Below are positions 17,867-26,853 of a stretch of 64,000 nt of DNA, piece by piece; position 1 is the first letter of the stretch; every line of letters begins with the position of its first letter. The position numbers and the translations under genes were made by a program. This DNA is from G965202915 sp965202915 (GTDB lineage Bacteria; Pseudomonadota; Gammaproteobacteria; Eutrophobiales; Eutrophobiaceae): assembly GCA_965202915.1 (NCBI GenBank), contig OZ241847.1, forward strand, positions 2,418,001 to 2,482,000. The letters run 5' to 3'. The notes under the pieces are model-generated. The model searched no databases. It saw only the letters and a list, made by a program, of their open reading frames with translations, and was not told where the DNA came from.

Positions 17867-20800
17867 TTACGGTGACGGAGGGTTGAGCAGATTGCCGGCG
17901 TCGTTCAGGGCCGCGTCCGGGTCGTTCACCAGATCACCCAGCAGCGCGTCTCGGAGACTCGTGCTGGCCCGTAGCAGTGCCTCGAAGCGGGCGACGTAGT
18001 AAAGAATGCGGGCGTCTTGCCGGTCGATCTCCCCATTCCCGTTCAAGTCCAAATCAGGGCGCTGGGCACGCAACTGGTTGAGGGTATCGGCGCTGCGCAA
18101 ATTATTCAGCAGGGCCCTCAGATTCGTATTCATCGGTGGCGACACATCCGATGGCAGCAGCAGGTAATACAGGATCTGGGCGTCCTGCGCTTGAATCTGG
18201 TTGTCTCCGTTCAGGTCCAGCAGGTCCGGGCGGGTCACCGTTATCGTGTAGGTCTCGGTGCTGCCGTCCTCGGCGGTGACCACCACCATGATGGGATTCT
18301 CGCCTATGCTCAGCGTAATCTCCTCGCTCGGCGTACCGCTGTCCACCGCATCGCCGGCGACCGTGATGGTCGCGCCGGCAACGGTTGCGGTCGGCGTCAC
18401 CGTAAGACTGGCCACGGCGTTCGCCACGGTAGCCGTGTAGTCTATCGTGCCGCTGTCGAAGACTGGACTGAGGGTGCCAGCAGACAGTGTCAGTGCGCTC
18501 AGCGTCACATCGTTGCTTACCACCCTGACCGTCACCATAGCGGTGTCTTCGTCATTGGCGACGCCACTGTCGTCAGTGACGGTCAGGGTCAGCGTGACGT
18601 TGCCGCCGTCGGGCGCGTTGGCCGGCGCGGTCCAGGTGGTACTGGCGGAGTTGGATGCGGCAAAGCTGCCGACGTCAGGGCTTGCGCTCCAGGCGTAGGT
18701 CAACACATCGCCACGGTCTGCGTCCGTACCCGTGCCAGCCAGGGTAACGGTTTCGCCCTCCCTCACCAAATCGCCGGCCACGGGCGCGTTGATTGTCGCC
18801 ACCGGCGCGTCGTTTTTGCCGTTGATAGTGATGCGAACAGTCTGCGTGACGGAGGGATCTGCGGCGGCGGTCACGCTGAAGTTCTCGCTGAGGATGTCGA
18901 AGGGGCCCAGCTGTTGGACAAGATTGCTGGCATTGTTCAGTCTGAAGGTCCACGTCCCGTCGGTAGTGATGCTGACGAAGCCAGTGGAGATTCGGCCGTT
19001 GTTTATAGCGACGAAATCAGTGTTGCCGCCCGGGCTGGTAATAGTCAATGTGCCGGTTGCGGTAAGAACCTCATCTTCAGTCACACTGCCGCTGGTGTCA
19101 CCGCTGAAGGTGATCTGCCTGTTGATGGTGATGGCCGCCGCGGGGCCGGCCACGGTGTAGCCCGTGCCCGTATTCAGCATCATGCTTAGGGTCTCCTCTC
19201 CCTCAGTCACGCCGTCCTCGACCGCGGTCAGCGTCAGTGCCACCGTCCCGGATGCAGCCCCTGCCGGTATTATTACTGTGCCGCCCAGGGTGCCTTCGCT
19301 CAAGGTCGCGCCATTGCCGCCGGTGGTGGCCACCGCCAGCCCGTAATCGGCATCGCTCACGCCGGTGCCCGACACGCCGTAGCCGACGCTCAGTGGCGTG
19401 GCCCAGCCCGCCGGCGTCACCGTCAGCGTCAACGTGGAGGCGCCCCCCTCGTCTATCGTCGCCGGGTCTGCGGCCACGCTCACCGCAGGCGTACCATTCT
19501 GTTCAATCTCAACCTCCGCCGACGAGGGGTCACCTAAGTCGTAATCGTCACTGGTGTCCATGAGATCAAAGCTCAGCGTCTCGGCCAACTCGGCGACCGA
19601 GTCGTCCACCGCGGTCAGGGTCAGGGTGGCACTGCCGGTATTGGCCGGGATCTGCACCATGCCGGCACCGGGCAGTATGGCGGTGCCGGCGGTCAGAGTG
19701 TAGTCGGCATCGGTGACGCCGGTGCCGGTGATGGTGTAGGGCAGCGTCAGCGCACTACTGCTCATCGGGGTCACCGTCAGCGTCAAGGTCGCTGCGAGGC
19801 CGCCCTCGGTGATTGCGGCCAGGGACGCAGCTATGGTCACCAACGACACGCCTGCCGCCGCCTCACGGGTCACCGTTATCGTGTAGGGCATCATCGTACT
19901 GCCGTCCTCGGCGGTGACTACCACCGGGATGGGATTCTCCCCTACGCCCAGCGTAATCCCCGCGCTTGCCACGCCGCTGTCCACCGCAGTGCCGTCGACC
20001 GTGATGGTCGCGCCGGCATCGGTCGCGGTCGGCGTCACCGTGAGACTGGCCACGGCGTTTGCCACGGTAGCCGTGTAGGTCGTTGTGGCGCTGTCGAAGG
20101 CCTCGTTCAAATTCCCCGGGGATATCGTCAGGTCATTCAGCGTTGCATCATTACTGTCCATCCCCACCCTGACCGTCACCATAGCAGTGGCGGTATCGCC
20201 GAAGCTGTCCCTAACGGTCAGGGTCAGCGTGACGTTGCCGCCGTCGGGCGCGGTGGCCGGCGCGGTCCAGGCGGTGCTGGCGGAGTTGGAGGCGGCGAAG
20301 CTGCCGACGTCCGGGCTTGCGCTCCAGGCGTAGGTCAAACTATCGCCGGCATCTACGTCCATACCCGTGCCCGCCAGGGTGACGGTTGCGCCCTCCCTCA
20401 CCAAATCGCCGGCCACGGGCGCGTTGATTGTCGCCACCGGCGCGTCGTTTTTGCCGTTGATTCTGATGCGGACAATCTGCGTGACGGAGGAATCAGCGGC
20501 GGCGGTCACGCTGACGCTATCGGTGCGGTTGATGAAGGGGGTCAGCCGCTGGACATTATTGCTGGCATTGTTCAGTCTGAAGGTCCACATCCCGTTGGTA
20601 GTGATGCTGAAGAAGCCGAGGTCGGTTCGGGCGTTGTTTACGGCGACGAAATCAGTGTTGCCGCCCGGGCTGGTGATAGTCAATGTGCCGGTTGCGGTAA
20701 GAACCTCATCTTCAGTCACACTGCCGCTGGTGTCACCGCTGAAGGTGATCTGCCTGTTGATGGTGATGGCCGCCGCGGGGCCGGCCACGGTGTAGCCCGT

Positions 20801-22588
20801 GCCCGTATTCAGCATCATGCTTAGGGTCTCCTCTCCCTCAGTCACGCCGTCCTCGACCGCGGTCAGCGTCAGTGCCACCGTCCCGGATGCAGCCCCTGCC
20901 GGTATTATTACTGTGCCGCCCAGGGTGCCTTCGCTCAAGGTCGCGCCATTGCCGCCGGTGGTGGCCACCGCCAGCCCGTAATCGGCATCGCTCACGCCGG
21001 TGCCCGACACGCCGTAGCCGACGCTCAGTGGCGTGGCCCAGCCCGCCGGCGTCACCGTCAGCGTCAACGTGGAGGCGCCCCCCTCGTCTATCGTCGCCGG
21101 GTCTGCGGCCACGCTCACCGCAGGCGTACCATTCTGTTCAATCTCAACCTCCGCCGACGAGGGGTCACCTAAGTCGTAATCGTCACTGGCGTCCATGAGA
21201 TCAAAGCTCAGCGTCTCGGCCAACTCGGCGACCGAGTCGTCCACCGCGGTCAGGGTCAGGGTGGCACTGCCGGTATTGGCCGGGATCTGCACCATGCCGG
21301 CACCGGGCAGTATGGCGGTGCCGGCGGTCAGAGTGTAGTCGGCATCGGTGACGCCGGTGCCGGTGATGGTGTAGGGCAGCGTCAGCGCACTACTGCTCAT
21401 CGGGGTCACCGTCAGCGTCAAGGTCGCTGCGAGGCCGCCCTCGGTGATTGCGGCCAGGGACGCAGCTATGGTCACCAACGACACGCCTGCCGCCGCCTCA
21501 CGGGTCACCGTTATCGTGTAGGGCATCATCGTACTGCCGTCCTCGGCGGTGACTACCACCGGGATGGGATTCTCCCCTACGCCCAGCGTAATCCCCGCGC
21601 TTGCCACGCCGCTGTCCACCGCAGTGCCGTCGACCGTGATGGTCGCGCCGGCATCGGTCGCGGTCGGCGTCACCGTGAGACTGGCCACGGCGTTTGCCAC
21701 GGTAGCCGTGTAGGTCGTTGTGGCGCTGTCGAAGGCCTCGTTCAAATTCCCCGGGGATATCGTCAGGTCATTCAGCGTTGCATCATTACTGTCCATCCCC
21801 ACCCTGACCGTCACCATAGCAGTGGCGGTATCGCCGAAGCTGTCCCTAACGGTCAGGGTCAGCGTGACGTTGCCGCCGTCGGGCGCGGTGGCCGGCGCGG
21901 TCCAGGCGGTGCTGGCGGAGTTGGAGGCGGCGAAGCTGCCGACGTCCGGGCTTGCGCTCCAGGCGTAGGTCAAACTATCGCCGAGGTCTACGTCCGTACC
22001 CGTGCCAGCCAGGGTGACGGTTGCGCCCTCCCTCACCAAATCGCTGGCCATGGGCGCGTTGATTGTCGCCACCGGCACATCGTTTTTGCCGCTGATTCTG
22101 ATGCGGACAGTCTGCGTGACGGAGGAATCAGCGGCGGCGGTCACGCTGACGCTTTCGGTGGGGATGTTGAAGGGCGCGCCCAGGACCTGGACATTATTGC
22201 TGGCATTGTTCAGTCTGAAGGTCCACGCCCCGTCGGTAGTAATGCTGAAGAAGCCGTGGGTGGTTCGGGCGTTGTTTACGGCGACGAAATCAGTGTTGCC
22301 GCCCGGGTTGCGGTTATCGATGGTCAATGTGCCGGTTGCGGTAAGAACCTCATCTTCAGTCACACTGCCGGTGGTGTCACCGCTGATGGTGATCTGCGCC
22401 GAGGCGTGTTGCGCCGGGATAAGGCCCCAGCAACACAGCAGCCCCAGCAGAGCCAGGCGGCATAGAGAGCGGGGCCTGGGGCCTGTTAGCGACTGCCGCT
22501 CAGAATTGGGGGGGGGGGGGGGGGGGGGGGGTAGAAAAGCCCTGGCACCCAGGCGCCCGGCTGTTTGCTGGTTATTTATCGAGTACAT
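17867..22588 (-). CDS. Giant secreted repeat protein with C-terminal dockerin-like module; phase-variable start region
   Basis: The product is 1573 residues from the ATG at 22588. AGAGG lies 8 bases before this ATG and it follows a TATAAT, so I prefer it over ATGs at 22606 and 22627. A run of 8 prolines (poly-C tract) is followed by a signal peptide core (LCRLALLGLLCCWGLIPAQ, then ASA-Q). The mature protein has VCBS-type repeats (GDTxGSVTEDEVL), Ig/PKD-like domains (YAWSASPDVGSF), cadherin-like beta-sandwich domains (NDATLNDLTISPGNL) and paired Calx-beta-like domains. It ends with two dockerin-like loops (DLNGDNQIQAQDAQILYY and DLNGNGEIDRQDARILYY). No RTX nonapeptides, autotransporter barrel or sortase signal is seen. 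It is probably a cell-surface or matrix adhesin. The exact ligand is unknown. Confidence 0.8.
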   Translation of the reverse strand: MYSINNQQTAGRLGARAFLPPPPPPPPNSERQSLTGPRPRSLCRLALLGLLCCWGLIPAQHASAQITISGDTTGSVTEDEVLTATGTLTIDNRNPGGNTDFVAVNNARTTHGFFSITTDGAWTFRLNNASNNVQVLGAPFNIPTESVSVTAAADSSVTQTVRIRISGKNDVPVATINAPMASDLVREGATVTLAGTGTDVDLGDSLTYAWSASPDVGSFAASNSASTAWTAPATAPDGGNVTLTLTVRDSFGDTATAMVTVRVGMDSNDATLNDLTISPGNLNEAFDSATTTYTATVANAVASLTVTPTATDAGATITVDGTAVDSGVASAGITLGVGENPIPVVVTAEDGSTMMPYTITVTREAAAGVSLVTIAASLAAITEGGLAATLTLTVTPMSSSALTLPYTITGTGVTDADYTLTAGTAILPGAGMVQIPANTGSATLTLTAVDDSVAELAETLSFDLMDASDDYDLGDPSSAEVEIEQNGTPAVSVAADPATIDEGGASTLTLTVTPAGWATPLSVGYGVSGTGVSDADYGLAVATTGGNGATLSEGTLGGTVIIPAGAASGTVALTLTAVEDGVTEGEETLSMMLNTGTGYTVAGPAAAITINRQITFSGDTSGSVTEDEVLTATGTLTITSPGGNTDFVAVNNARTDLGFFSITTNGMWTFRLNNASNNVQRLTPFINRTDSVSVTAAADSSVTQIVRIRINGKNDAPVATINAPVAGDLVREGATVTLAGTGMDVDAGDSLTYAWSASPDVGSFAASNSASTAWTAPATAPDGGNVTLTLTVRDSFGDTATAMVTVRVGMDSNDATLNDLTISPGNLNEAFDSATTTYTATVANAVASLTVTPTATDAGATITVDGTAVDSGVASAGITLGVGENPIPVVVTAEDGSTMMPYTITVTREAAAGVSLVTIAASLAAITEGGLAATLTLTVTPMSSSALTLPYTITGTGVTDADYTLTAGTAILPGAGMVQIPANTGSATLTLTAVDDSVAELAETLSFDLMDTSDDYDLGDPSSAEVEIEQNGTPAVSVAADPATIDEGGASTLTLTVTPAGWATPLSVGYGVSGTGVSDADYGLAVATTGGNGATLSEGTLGGTVIIPAGAASGTVALTLTAVEDGVTEGEETLSMMLNTGTGYTVAGPAAAITINRQITFSGDTSGSVTEDEVLTATGTLTITSPGGNTDFVAINNGRISTGFVSITTDGTWTFRLNNASNLVQQLGPFDILSENFSVTAAADPSVTQTVRITINGKNDAPVATINAPVAGDLVREGETVTLAGTGTDADRGDVLTYAWSASPDVGSFAASNSASTTWTAPANAPDGGNVTLTLTVTDDSGVANDEDTAMVTVRVVSNDVTLSALTLSAGTLSPVFDSGTIDYTATVANAVASLTVTPTATVAGATITVAGDAVDSGTPSEEITLSIGENPIMVVVTAEDGSTETYTITVTRPDLLDLNGDNQIQAQDAQILYYLLLPSDVSPPMNTNLRALLNNLRSADTLNQLRAQRPDLDLNGNGEIDRQDARILYYVARFEALLRASTSLRDALLGDLVNDPDAALNDAGNLLNPPSP
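17870..18226 (-). other. C-terminal dockerin-like domain of the giant protein
   Basis: The last 119 residues hold two EF-hand-type loops of the D-x-N-x-[DN]-x-x-[IL]-x-x-x-D form. The first is DLNGDNQIQAQD followed by AQILYY; the second, about 58 residues later, is DLNGNGEIDRQD followed by ARILYY. A leucine-rich tail (RFEALLRASTSLRDALLG) follows. The same arrangement ends the second giant protein at 59103-59455. Confidence 0.7.
19131..22400 (-). repeat. Two tandem 1635-base repeat units inside the giant gene
   Basis: Segments 1635 bases apart are almost identical. For example, 19164-19346 matches 20799-20981 and 20085-20333 matches 21720-21968. Each unit encodes 545 residues: VCBS, Ig-like, cadherin-like beta-sandwich, then two Calx-beta-like domains. 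Most of the unit has only isolated differences; the VCBS part differs more. A third, more diverged and shorter unit without the Calx-beta pair lies at about 18235-19130. Repeats this similar may be prone to recombination and to assembly collapse. Confidence 0.88.
22508..22531. repeat. Homopolymer tract of 24 G (24 C in the coding strand)
   Basis: Twenty-four consecutive G residues on the plus strand encode eight prolines of the giant protein, between its start codon and signal peptide. At 24 the frame is open. With 23 C the frame meets TAA within nine codons after the tract, and with 25 C it meets TGA at the third codon, so only multiples of three keep the gene on. No in-frame ATG, GTG or TTG follows before the signal peptide. 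Confidence 0.9.
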
Positions 22589-22616
22589 TCGGATTGCCTC
22601 TGTCATGGTCAGTGAT

Positions 22617-22643
22617 ATTATAAACAAACGGTTGTCATTACAA
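22617..22643 (-). promoter_or_regulatory. Candidate promoter of the giant phase-variable gene
   Basis: On the minus strand a perfect TATAAT (22622-22617) is preceded by TTGTAA (22643-22638) with a 15-base spacer. Transcription would start near 22610, giving a leader of about 22 bases to the ATG at 22588, with AGAGG in place. The spacer is shorter than the 17-base optimum. Confidence 0.5.
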
Positions 22644-23401
22644 TACCTTCAAAAACATTATGGCACTCTTCCCACCCGCAGGATTCGCGATTGCTCATAA
22701 GACTCTAGCGGCTTATCCCGGCGCCTGCAAGCATTTTTCCGGATTGGCAATAACCCATTTGCCGACGGCCGTTCCTGTATAAATCCTTGCAGCTTAGTGG
22801 CGCCGGCCCTTGATTTCCTTTTTGATGGGCAGATGATTGACCGGCCATGCGGCAAAATAGCCGGCCGGGAGCGCCGCGCCGGGATTGCGCGTAAATCGCT
22901 TATGGCCACGGACACGGGTCTATTATGGCGGTGCGTGATGGTGTCCGCGCAATCGCTTGACATTTAGCCGTTCCCAAACCAGAATGCTGGGAAAAGGTAT
23001 CGCCCGCATGATCGGCGATCACCATGGATTGCTTCGGAACCGCGTTAGAATATTGCATAGCATGAGAGTCCACAGACTTGAAATATTGCCGGCAGGCGAG
23101 TCGGGTAACTCCGAAGGCGTTAGCGGGTCTGCCCTGTTGGCCACTATGGTATTGCCCCGGCGGCGGCATGGGTATTCCCTGTGCTGAAATTCCGGTGCTG
23201 ATCACCGCACGCAACAGCCGCTTGCCATCGGCGTTGTATCCGGCCTTGCCCGGGTGCGGTTCAATCTTACAGGGCGCAACCTGCCCGGAGGTATTTGACG
23301 CCGGCGGATTCAGCGGGCCGATCAAAAAATAATGACTGAACGATTATCATGCAATCATGCTCTAATATTTGTAGCAATTGGATGAGTGAGCGGATGCGAT
23401 A
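22644..23401. other. Noncoding region of about 760 bases between the giant gene and ccmE
   Basis: No supported gene. Short frames on both strands (for example 22900-23325 minus) have atypical composition and no family features. A TTGACA occurs at 22957-22962 but no good -10 follows at the right distance. The ccmE promoter is expected close to 23340-23390, where AT-rich sequence lies, but I cannot assign it firmly. Genes ccmA, ccmB, ccmC and ccmD, which usually precede ccmE, are not here. Confidence 0.45.
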
Positions 23402-23854
23402 ATGAACCCCAGGCGAAAACGGCGTCTTATCATGATCAGTCTGGCGGTGGCCGGCGTCAGTGTAAGTATCGGCTTGGTTCTGCTGGCTTTGCAGGAAAAC
23501 ATCAATCTGTTTTTTTCTCCCTCCCAGGTGGCCGCGGCGGAAGTCCCGGCCGAGCAGCATTTTCGCATCGGCGGTCTGGTGGTGCCCGGTAGCGTTGAAA
23601 AGACCCGGGGTAAACTGGCGGTCGCGTTTAAGCTGAGTGATACGGTTAACGAGGTGCAAATCGAATATGACGGCATACTGCCGGATCTGTTTCGTGAAGG
23701 ACAGGGGATCGTCGCCGAAGGCAGGCTGAATCAACGGGGTGTGTTTATTGCCGACAGAGTGCTGGCCAAACATGATGAAAATTATATGCCACCTGAGGTC
23801 GAACAGGCCCTGAAAATGAGCGGTAATGAATTATATCGCGGGGAAACCAGATGA
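23402..23854 (+). CDS. ccmE: Cytochrome c maturation heme chaperone CcmE
   Basis: The 150-residue protein has an N-terminal basic stretch and one membrane anchor (LIMISLAVAGVSVSIGLVLL, residues 9-28). A periplasmic OB-fold domain follows, with FRIGGLVVPGSV and VQIEYDGILPDLFREGQG. The conserved LAKHDENYMPPEV motif near residue 121-133 carries the His that binds heme covalently, with the Tyr four residues later. CcmE carries heme from CcmC to CcmF/CcmH. Its last codons overlap ccmF by 4 bases, starting the ccmEFGHI run. Confidence 0.96.
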   Translation: MNPRRKRRLIMISLAVAGVSVSIGLVLLALQENINLFFSPSQVAAAEVPAEQHFRIGGLVVPGSVEKTRGKLAVAFKLSDTVNEVQIEYDGILPDLFREGQGIVAEGRLNQRGVFIADRVLAKHDENYMPPEVEQALKMSGNELYRGETR

Positions 23855-25833
23855 TCCCCGAATTCGGCCATTTCGCATTGATCCTGGCATTTTCGGTCGC
23901 GCTGGCGCAGATGATTATTCCGGCGCTGGGGCTGATCTATCGTCGTCCCCGCTGGATGGCGGTCGCGGAAACCACTGCGTTTTTACAATTTATTCTGGTG
24001 CTGGTGGCCTATGCCATCCTCACTTATTGTTTTATTATCCATGATTTCTCGGTGCTGTACGTCGCCAACACCTCCAATTCCAAATTGCCGCTTATGTATC
24101 GCGTCTCCGGGGTCTGGGGTGCGCACGAGGGGTCTTTGCTGTTATGGGCATTGATACTGAGCGCCTGGACCGCGGTGCTTGCATTCTTCAGCAGGCGTTA
24201 CCCGCCGGATATGAGCGCCGGGGTTATTTCGGTATTGGGGTTTATCAGCGTCGGCTTCCTGTCGTTTGCGTTGTTCACTTCGAATCCTTTTCTGCGTCAC
24301 TTTCCGGCACCGGTCGACGGTGCCGATCTCAATCCCTTATTGCAGGACCCGGCCATGTCGATACATCCGCCCATGCTGTATATGGGGTACGTTGGTTTTG
24401 CCATACCCTTTGCATTTGCCGTCACCGCATTGTTGCAGCGCCGGCTGGATACCGCCTGGGTGCGTTGGGTGCGCCCGTGGACGCTGGTGGCCTGGGTGTG
24501 TTTAACCGCCGGCATCACCCTGGGAAGCTGGTGGGCCTATTATGAACTGGGCTGGGGCGGCTGGTGGTTTTGGGACCCGGTGGAAAATGCCTCTTTCATG
24601 CCCTGGCTGACCGGAACCGCATTGATTCATTCCCTGGCGGTTACCGAAAAACGCCAGGCACTGCGTAACTGGACCGTACTGCTGGCGATCATGAGTTTCT
24701 CATTGAGTCTGTTGGGCACCTTCCTGGTGCGCTCCGGGGTGTTGACCTCGGTGCATGCGTTTGCGTCGGACCCGACTCGCGGGGTTTTTATCCTGATCTT
24801 TTTGGGGGTGGTGATAGGCCTGTCCCTGTCTCTGTTCGCGTTGCGCGCCTGGCAATTACGCACCCTTGGCAGCTTCGCCCCGGTATCACGGGAAATGGCG
24901 TTGATGACCAATAGTGTGTTGTTTCTGGTGGCGATGTTGACGATACTATTGGGCACACTGTATCCGCTGATTCTGGAAGCCGTGAGCGGCAAAAAGATAT
25001 CCGTCGGCCCCCCTTATTTCAATCTGGTGTTTATTCCGCTGATGGTGCCGGTGATCATACTGATCGGCATAGGCCCGTTCATGCGCTGGCGTAAGGATAC
25101 CCCGGCCAATCTGCGAGCACGTTTATACCTGCCGGGGGTGCTGGCTATTATCAGCGCGACCGTGGTATTGCTGTTTTTGCCCGGCAAGGCCTCATTCACC
25201 GCCTGGTTCGGTTTGCTGCTGGTATTCTGGGTACTCGGCAGTTGTTACGCGCTGTTGCGGCAGCGGCTGCGCCATGCCGCCGGTCTGATCCGGGGTTTGC
25301 GCAATATCCCAAGAGGCTGGTATGGGATGATCACGGCCCATATTGGCGTGGTCTTTACCGTGGTCGGCATCGTCTTGTCGAGTGCCTACAGCCAGGAACA
25401 TGACGTGCACATGGCACCCGGTGATCACCGAACACTGGGAGCCTACCGTTTCGAATTTGCGGGTGTGGAGAAAAAGGCCGGCCCGAATTATTCCGCCGAC
25501 GTCGGCACCATTCATATTTACCGGGCCGACAAACGATTGATGACGCTGCATCCGGAAAAGCGCTTTTATAATGTGCGTGAAAGTGCGATGACCGAGGCCG
25601 CGATTCATTCCAATCTGTTGCGTGATTTATATGTTTCCCTGGGTGATCTGCGGGACGCCTCCGCCGATGCCTGGTCAGTCAGGCTTTATTACAAGCCGTT
25701 CATCCTGTGGTTGTGGCTGGGCGGCATGGTCATGGCAATGGGCGGGCTGATCGCCGCCACCGACAGGCGTTACCGCATTGAAATGAAACGGGAAAAATTC
25801 AGGCTGGAGCAGGGCTATGCCCCAGGTGTCTGA
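23851..25833 (+). CDS. ccmF: Cytochrome c heme lyase subunit CcmF
   Basis: The 660-residue polytopic membrane protein attaches heme to apocytochromes with CcmH and CcmI. The periplasmic WWD heme-binding segment is at about residues 234-251 (GWGGWWFWDPVENASFMPW). Conserved GVWGAHEGSLLLW precedes it near 87-99 and the family motif MSIHPPMLYMGYVG lies near 169-182. Many hydrophobic helices and a large periplasmic loop near the C-terminus (about 505-605) complete the family layout. The length is normal. It overlaps ccmE by 4 and ccmG by 17 bases. Confidence 0.97.
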   Translation: MIPEFGHFALILAFSVALAQMIIPALGLIYRRPRWMAVAETTAFLQFILVLVAYAILTYCFIIHDFSVLYVANTSNSKLPLMYRVSGVWGAHEGSLLLWALILSAWTAVLAFFSRRYPPDMSAGVISVLGFISVGFLSFALFTSNPFLRHFPAPVDGADLNPLLQDPAMSIHPPMLYMGYVGFAIPFAFAVTALLQRRLDTAWVRWVRPWTLVAWVCLTAGITLGSWWAYYELGWGGWWFWDPVENASFMPWLTGTALIHSLAVTEKRQALRNWTVLLAIMSFSLSLLGTFLVRSGVLTSVHAFASDPTRGVFILIFLGVVIGLSLSLFALRAWQLRTLGSFAPVSREMALMTNSVLFLVAMLTILLGTLYPLILEAVSGKKISVGPPYFNLVFIPLMVPVIILIGIGPFMRWRKDTPANLRARLYLPGVLAIISATVVLLFLPGKASFTAWFGLLLVFWVLGSCYALLRQRLRHAAGLIRGLRNIPRGWYGMITAHIGVVFTVVGIVLSSAYSQEHDVHMAPGDHRTLGAYRFEFAGVEKKAGPNYSADVGTIHIYRADKRLMTLHPEKRFYNVRESAMTEAAIHSNLLRDLYVSLGDLRDASADAWSVRLYYKPFILWLWLGGMVMAMGGLIAATDRRYRIEMKREKFRLEQGYAPGV

Positions 25834-26389
25834 GGGTCACGCCAATCGCCCCAGGTATTGGGTGTATCTCCCGCCGCTGGGCCTGTTCGGTTTTTTGATG
25901 GTATTTTTCTTTGTCGGCCTGAAACTGGACCCGCGTTTAGTGCCCTCACCCCTGATAGGGCAACCGGTGCCGGAATTTTCGCTGCCCAGGCTCGGCGAGT
26001 CGGGGCAATTATTCCGGCAAACCGATCTGCAGGGCGAGATCAGTTTATTCAACGTCTGGGCCACCTGGTGCGTCTCCTGCCGACACGAGCACCCAATACT
26101 GATGCGCATCGCCGCCAGCGGCCAGGTGCCACTCTATGGTTTATTTTACAAGGACGAACCGGATAAGGGCATGGCCTGGCTAAAACAGCACGGCGATCCT
26201 TATCACGCCAATGCAGTCGACCAGGACGGCAGGGTCGGCATCGAATGGGGGGCCTATGGTACGCCGGAAACCTTTATTGTCGACGGTGCCGGGATCATTC
26301 GTTATAAACACGTCGGCCCGATAAGCTGGCACGACTGGCAAAACGTGCTATCGCCGATGATTGCATCCCTGCAAAACGACTCCGGATAG
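25817..26389 (+). CDS. ccmG: Thiol:disulfide interchange protein CcmG/DsbE
   Basis: The 190-residue thioredoxin-like protein keeps apocytochrome CXXCH cysteines reduced in the periplasm. It has an N-terminal membrane anchor (LGLFGFLMVFFFVGL, residues about 22-36) and a thioredoxin fold with active site WCVSC at about residues 84-88. The cis-Pro loop is GAYGTPETFIVD. Typical CcmG has WCPTC or WCPSC; the Val here is unusual but both Cys are kept. It overlaps ccmF by 17 bases and shares one base with the GTG of ccmH. Confidence 0.94.
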   Translation: MPQVSEGHANRPRYWVYLPPLGLFGFLMVFFFVGLKLDPRLVPSPLIGQPVPEFSLPRLGESGQLFRQTDLQGEISLFNVWATWCVSCRHEHPILMRIAASGQVPLYGLFYKDEPDKGMAWLKQHGDPYHANAVDQDGRVGIEWGAYGTPETFIVDGAGIIRYKHVGPISWHDWQNVLSPMIASLQNDSG

Positions 26390-26853
26390 TGCCGAGATTT
26401 TTTTACGCGAGTCTATTAATGCTGCTGATGGTGGCGGCAAGAGCCGAGATCGTTGACTTCCCGTTCCAATCCGAAGAGCAGGAGCAAAGGTTCAGGCACC
26501 TGGCCGGGGAGTTGCGCTGTCTGGTCTGCCAGAATCAGTCGCTGGCGGATTCAAACGCGGAACTGGCACAGGATCTGCGCAATGAGCTGTATCAGCAGGT
26601 GCTCAATGATGATTCAAACGATCAGATCATCGACTTTATGACCAGGCGTTACGGCGAGTTTATTTTGTACCGTCCCAGATTCAATGCGAGTACATTTTTC
26701 TTATGGTCGGTTCCGGTGCTGCTTGTTATCATCGGCTTGCTTGGATTATTTCACTTTGCCCGGGTCCATGCCCGGCCGCCGCCCCAGCAATCGGCCGATT
26801 CCGAATTGCAGGCAATACACAATTTGCTGGAACAGCGAAGCGGGAAAAAATGA
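26389..26853 (+). CDS. ccmH: Cytochrome c maturation protein CcmH (short form)
   Basis: The 154-residue protein starts at a GTG that overlaps the ccmG stop by one base (TAGTG). A signal peptide (LLMLLMVAARA) is followed by the LRCLVCQNQSLADSN motif at about residues 42-56, whose Cys pair handles apocytochrome thiols. A C-terminal membrane helix lies near residues 103-123 (FLWSVPVLLVIIGLLGLF). The TPR part found in fused CcmH proteins is encoded separately as ccmI. Confidence 0.95.
   Translation: MPRFFYASLLMLLMVAARAEIVDFPFQSEEQEQRFRHLAGELRCLVCQNQSLADSNAELAQDLRNELYQQVLNDDSNDQIIDFMTRRYGEFILYRPRFNASTFFLWSVPVLLVIIGLLGLFHFARVHARPPPQQSADSELQAIHNLLEQRSGKK

Noticed and set aside
18017..19189. Long open frames opposite the giant gene at 17867-22588, for example 390 codons on the plus strand
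   Set aside because: They mirror the repeat structure of the real gene, have odd composition and no start signal or family motif. They come from the GC-rich codon use of the true frame.
22900..23325. 141-codon frame upstream of ccmE on the minus strand
   Set aside because: It has no ribosome site, no family match and a His/Pro/Ser-rich composition unlike neighbours.
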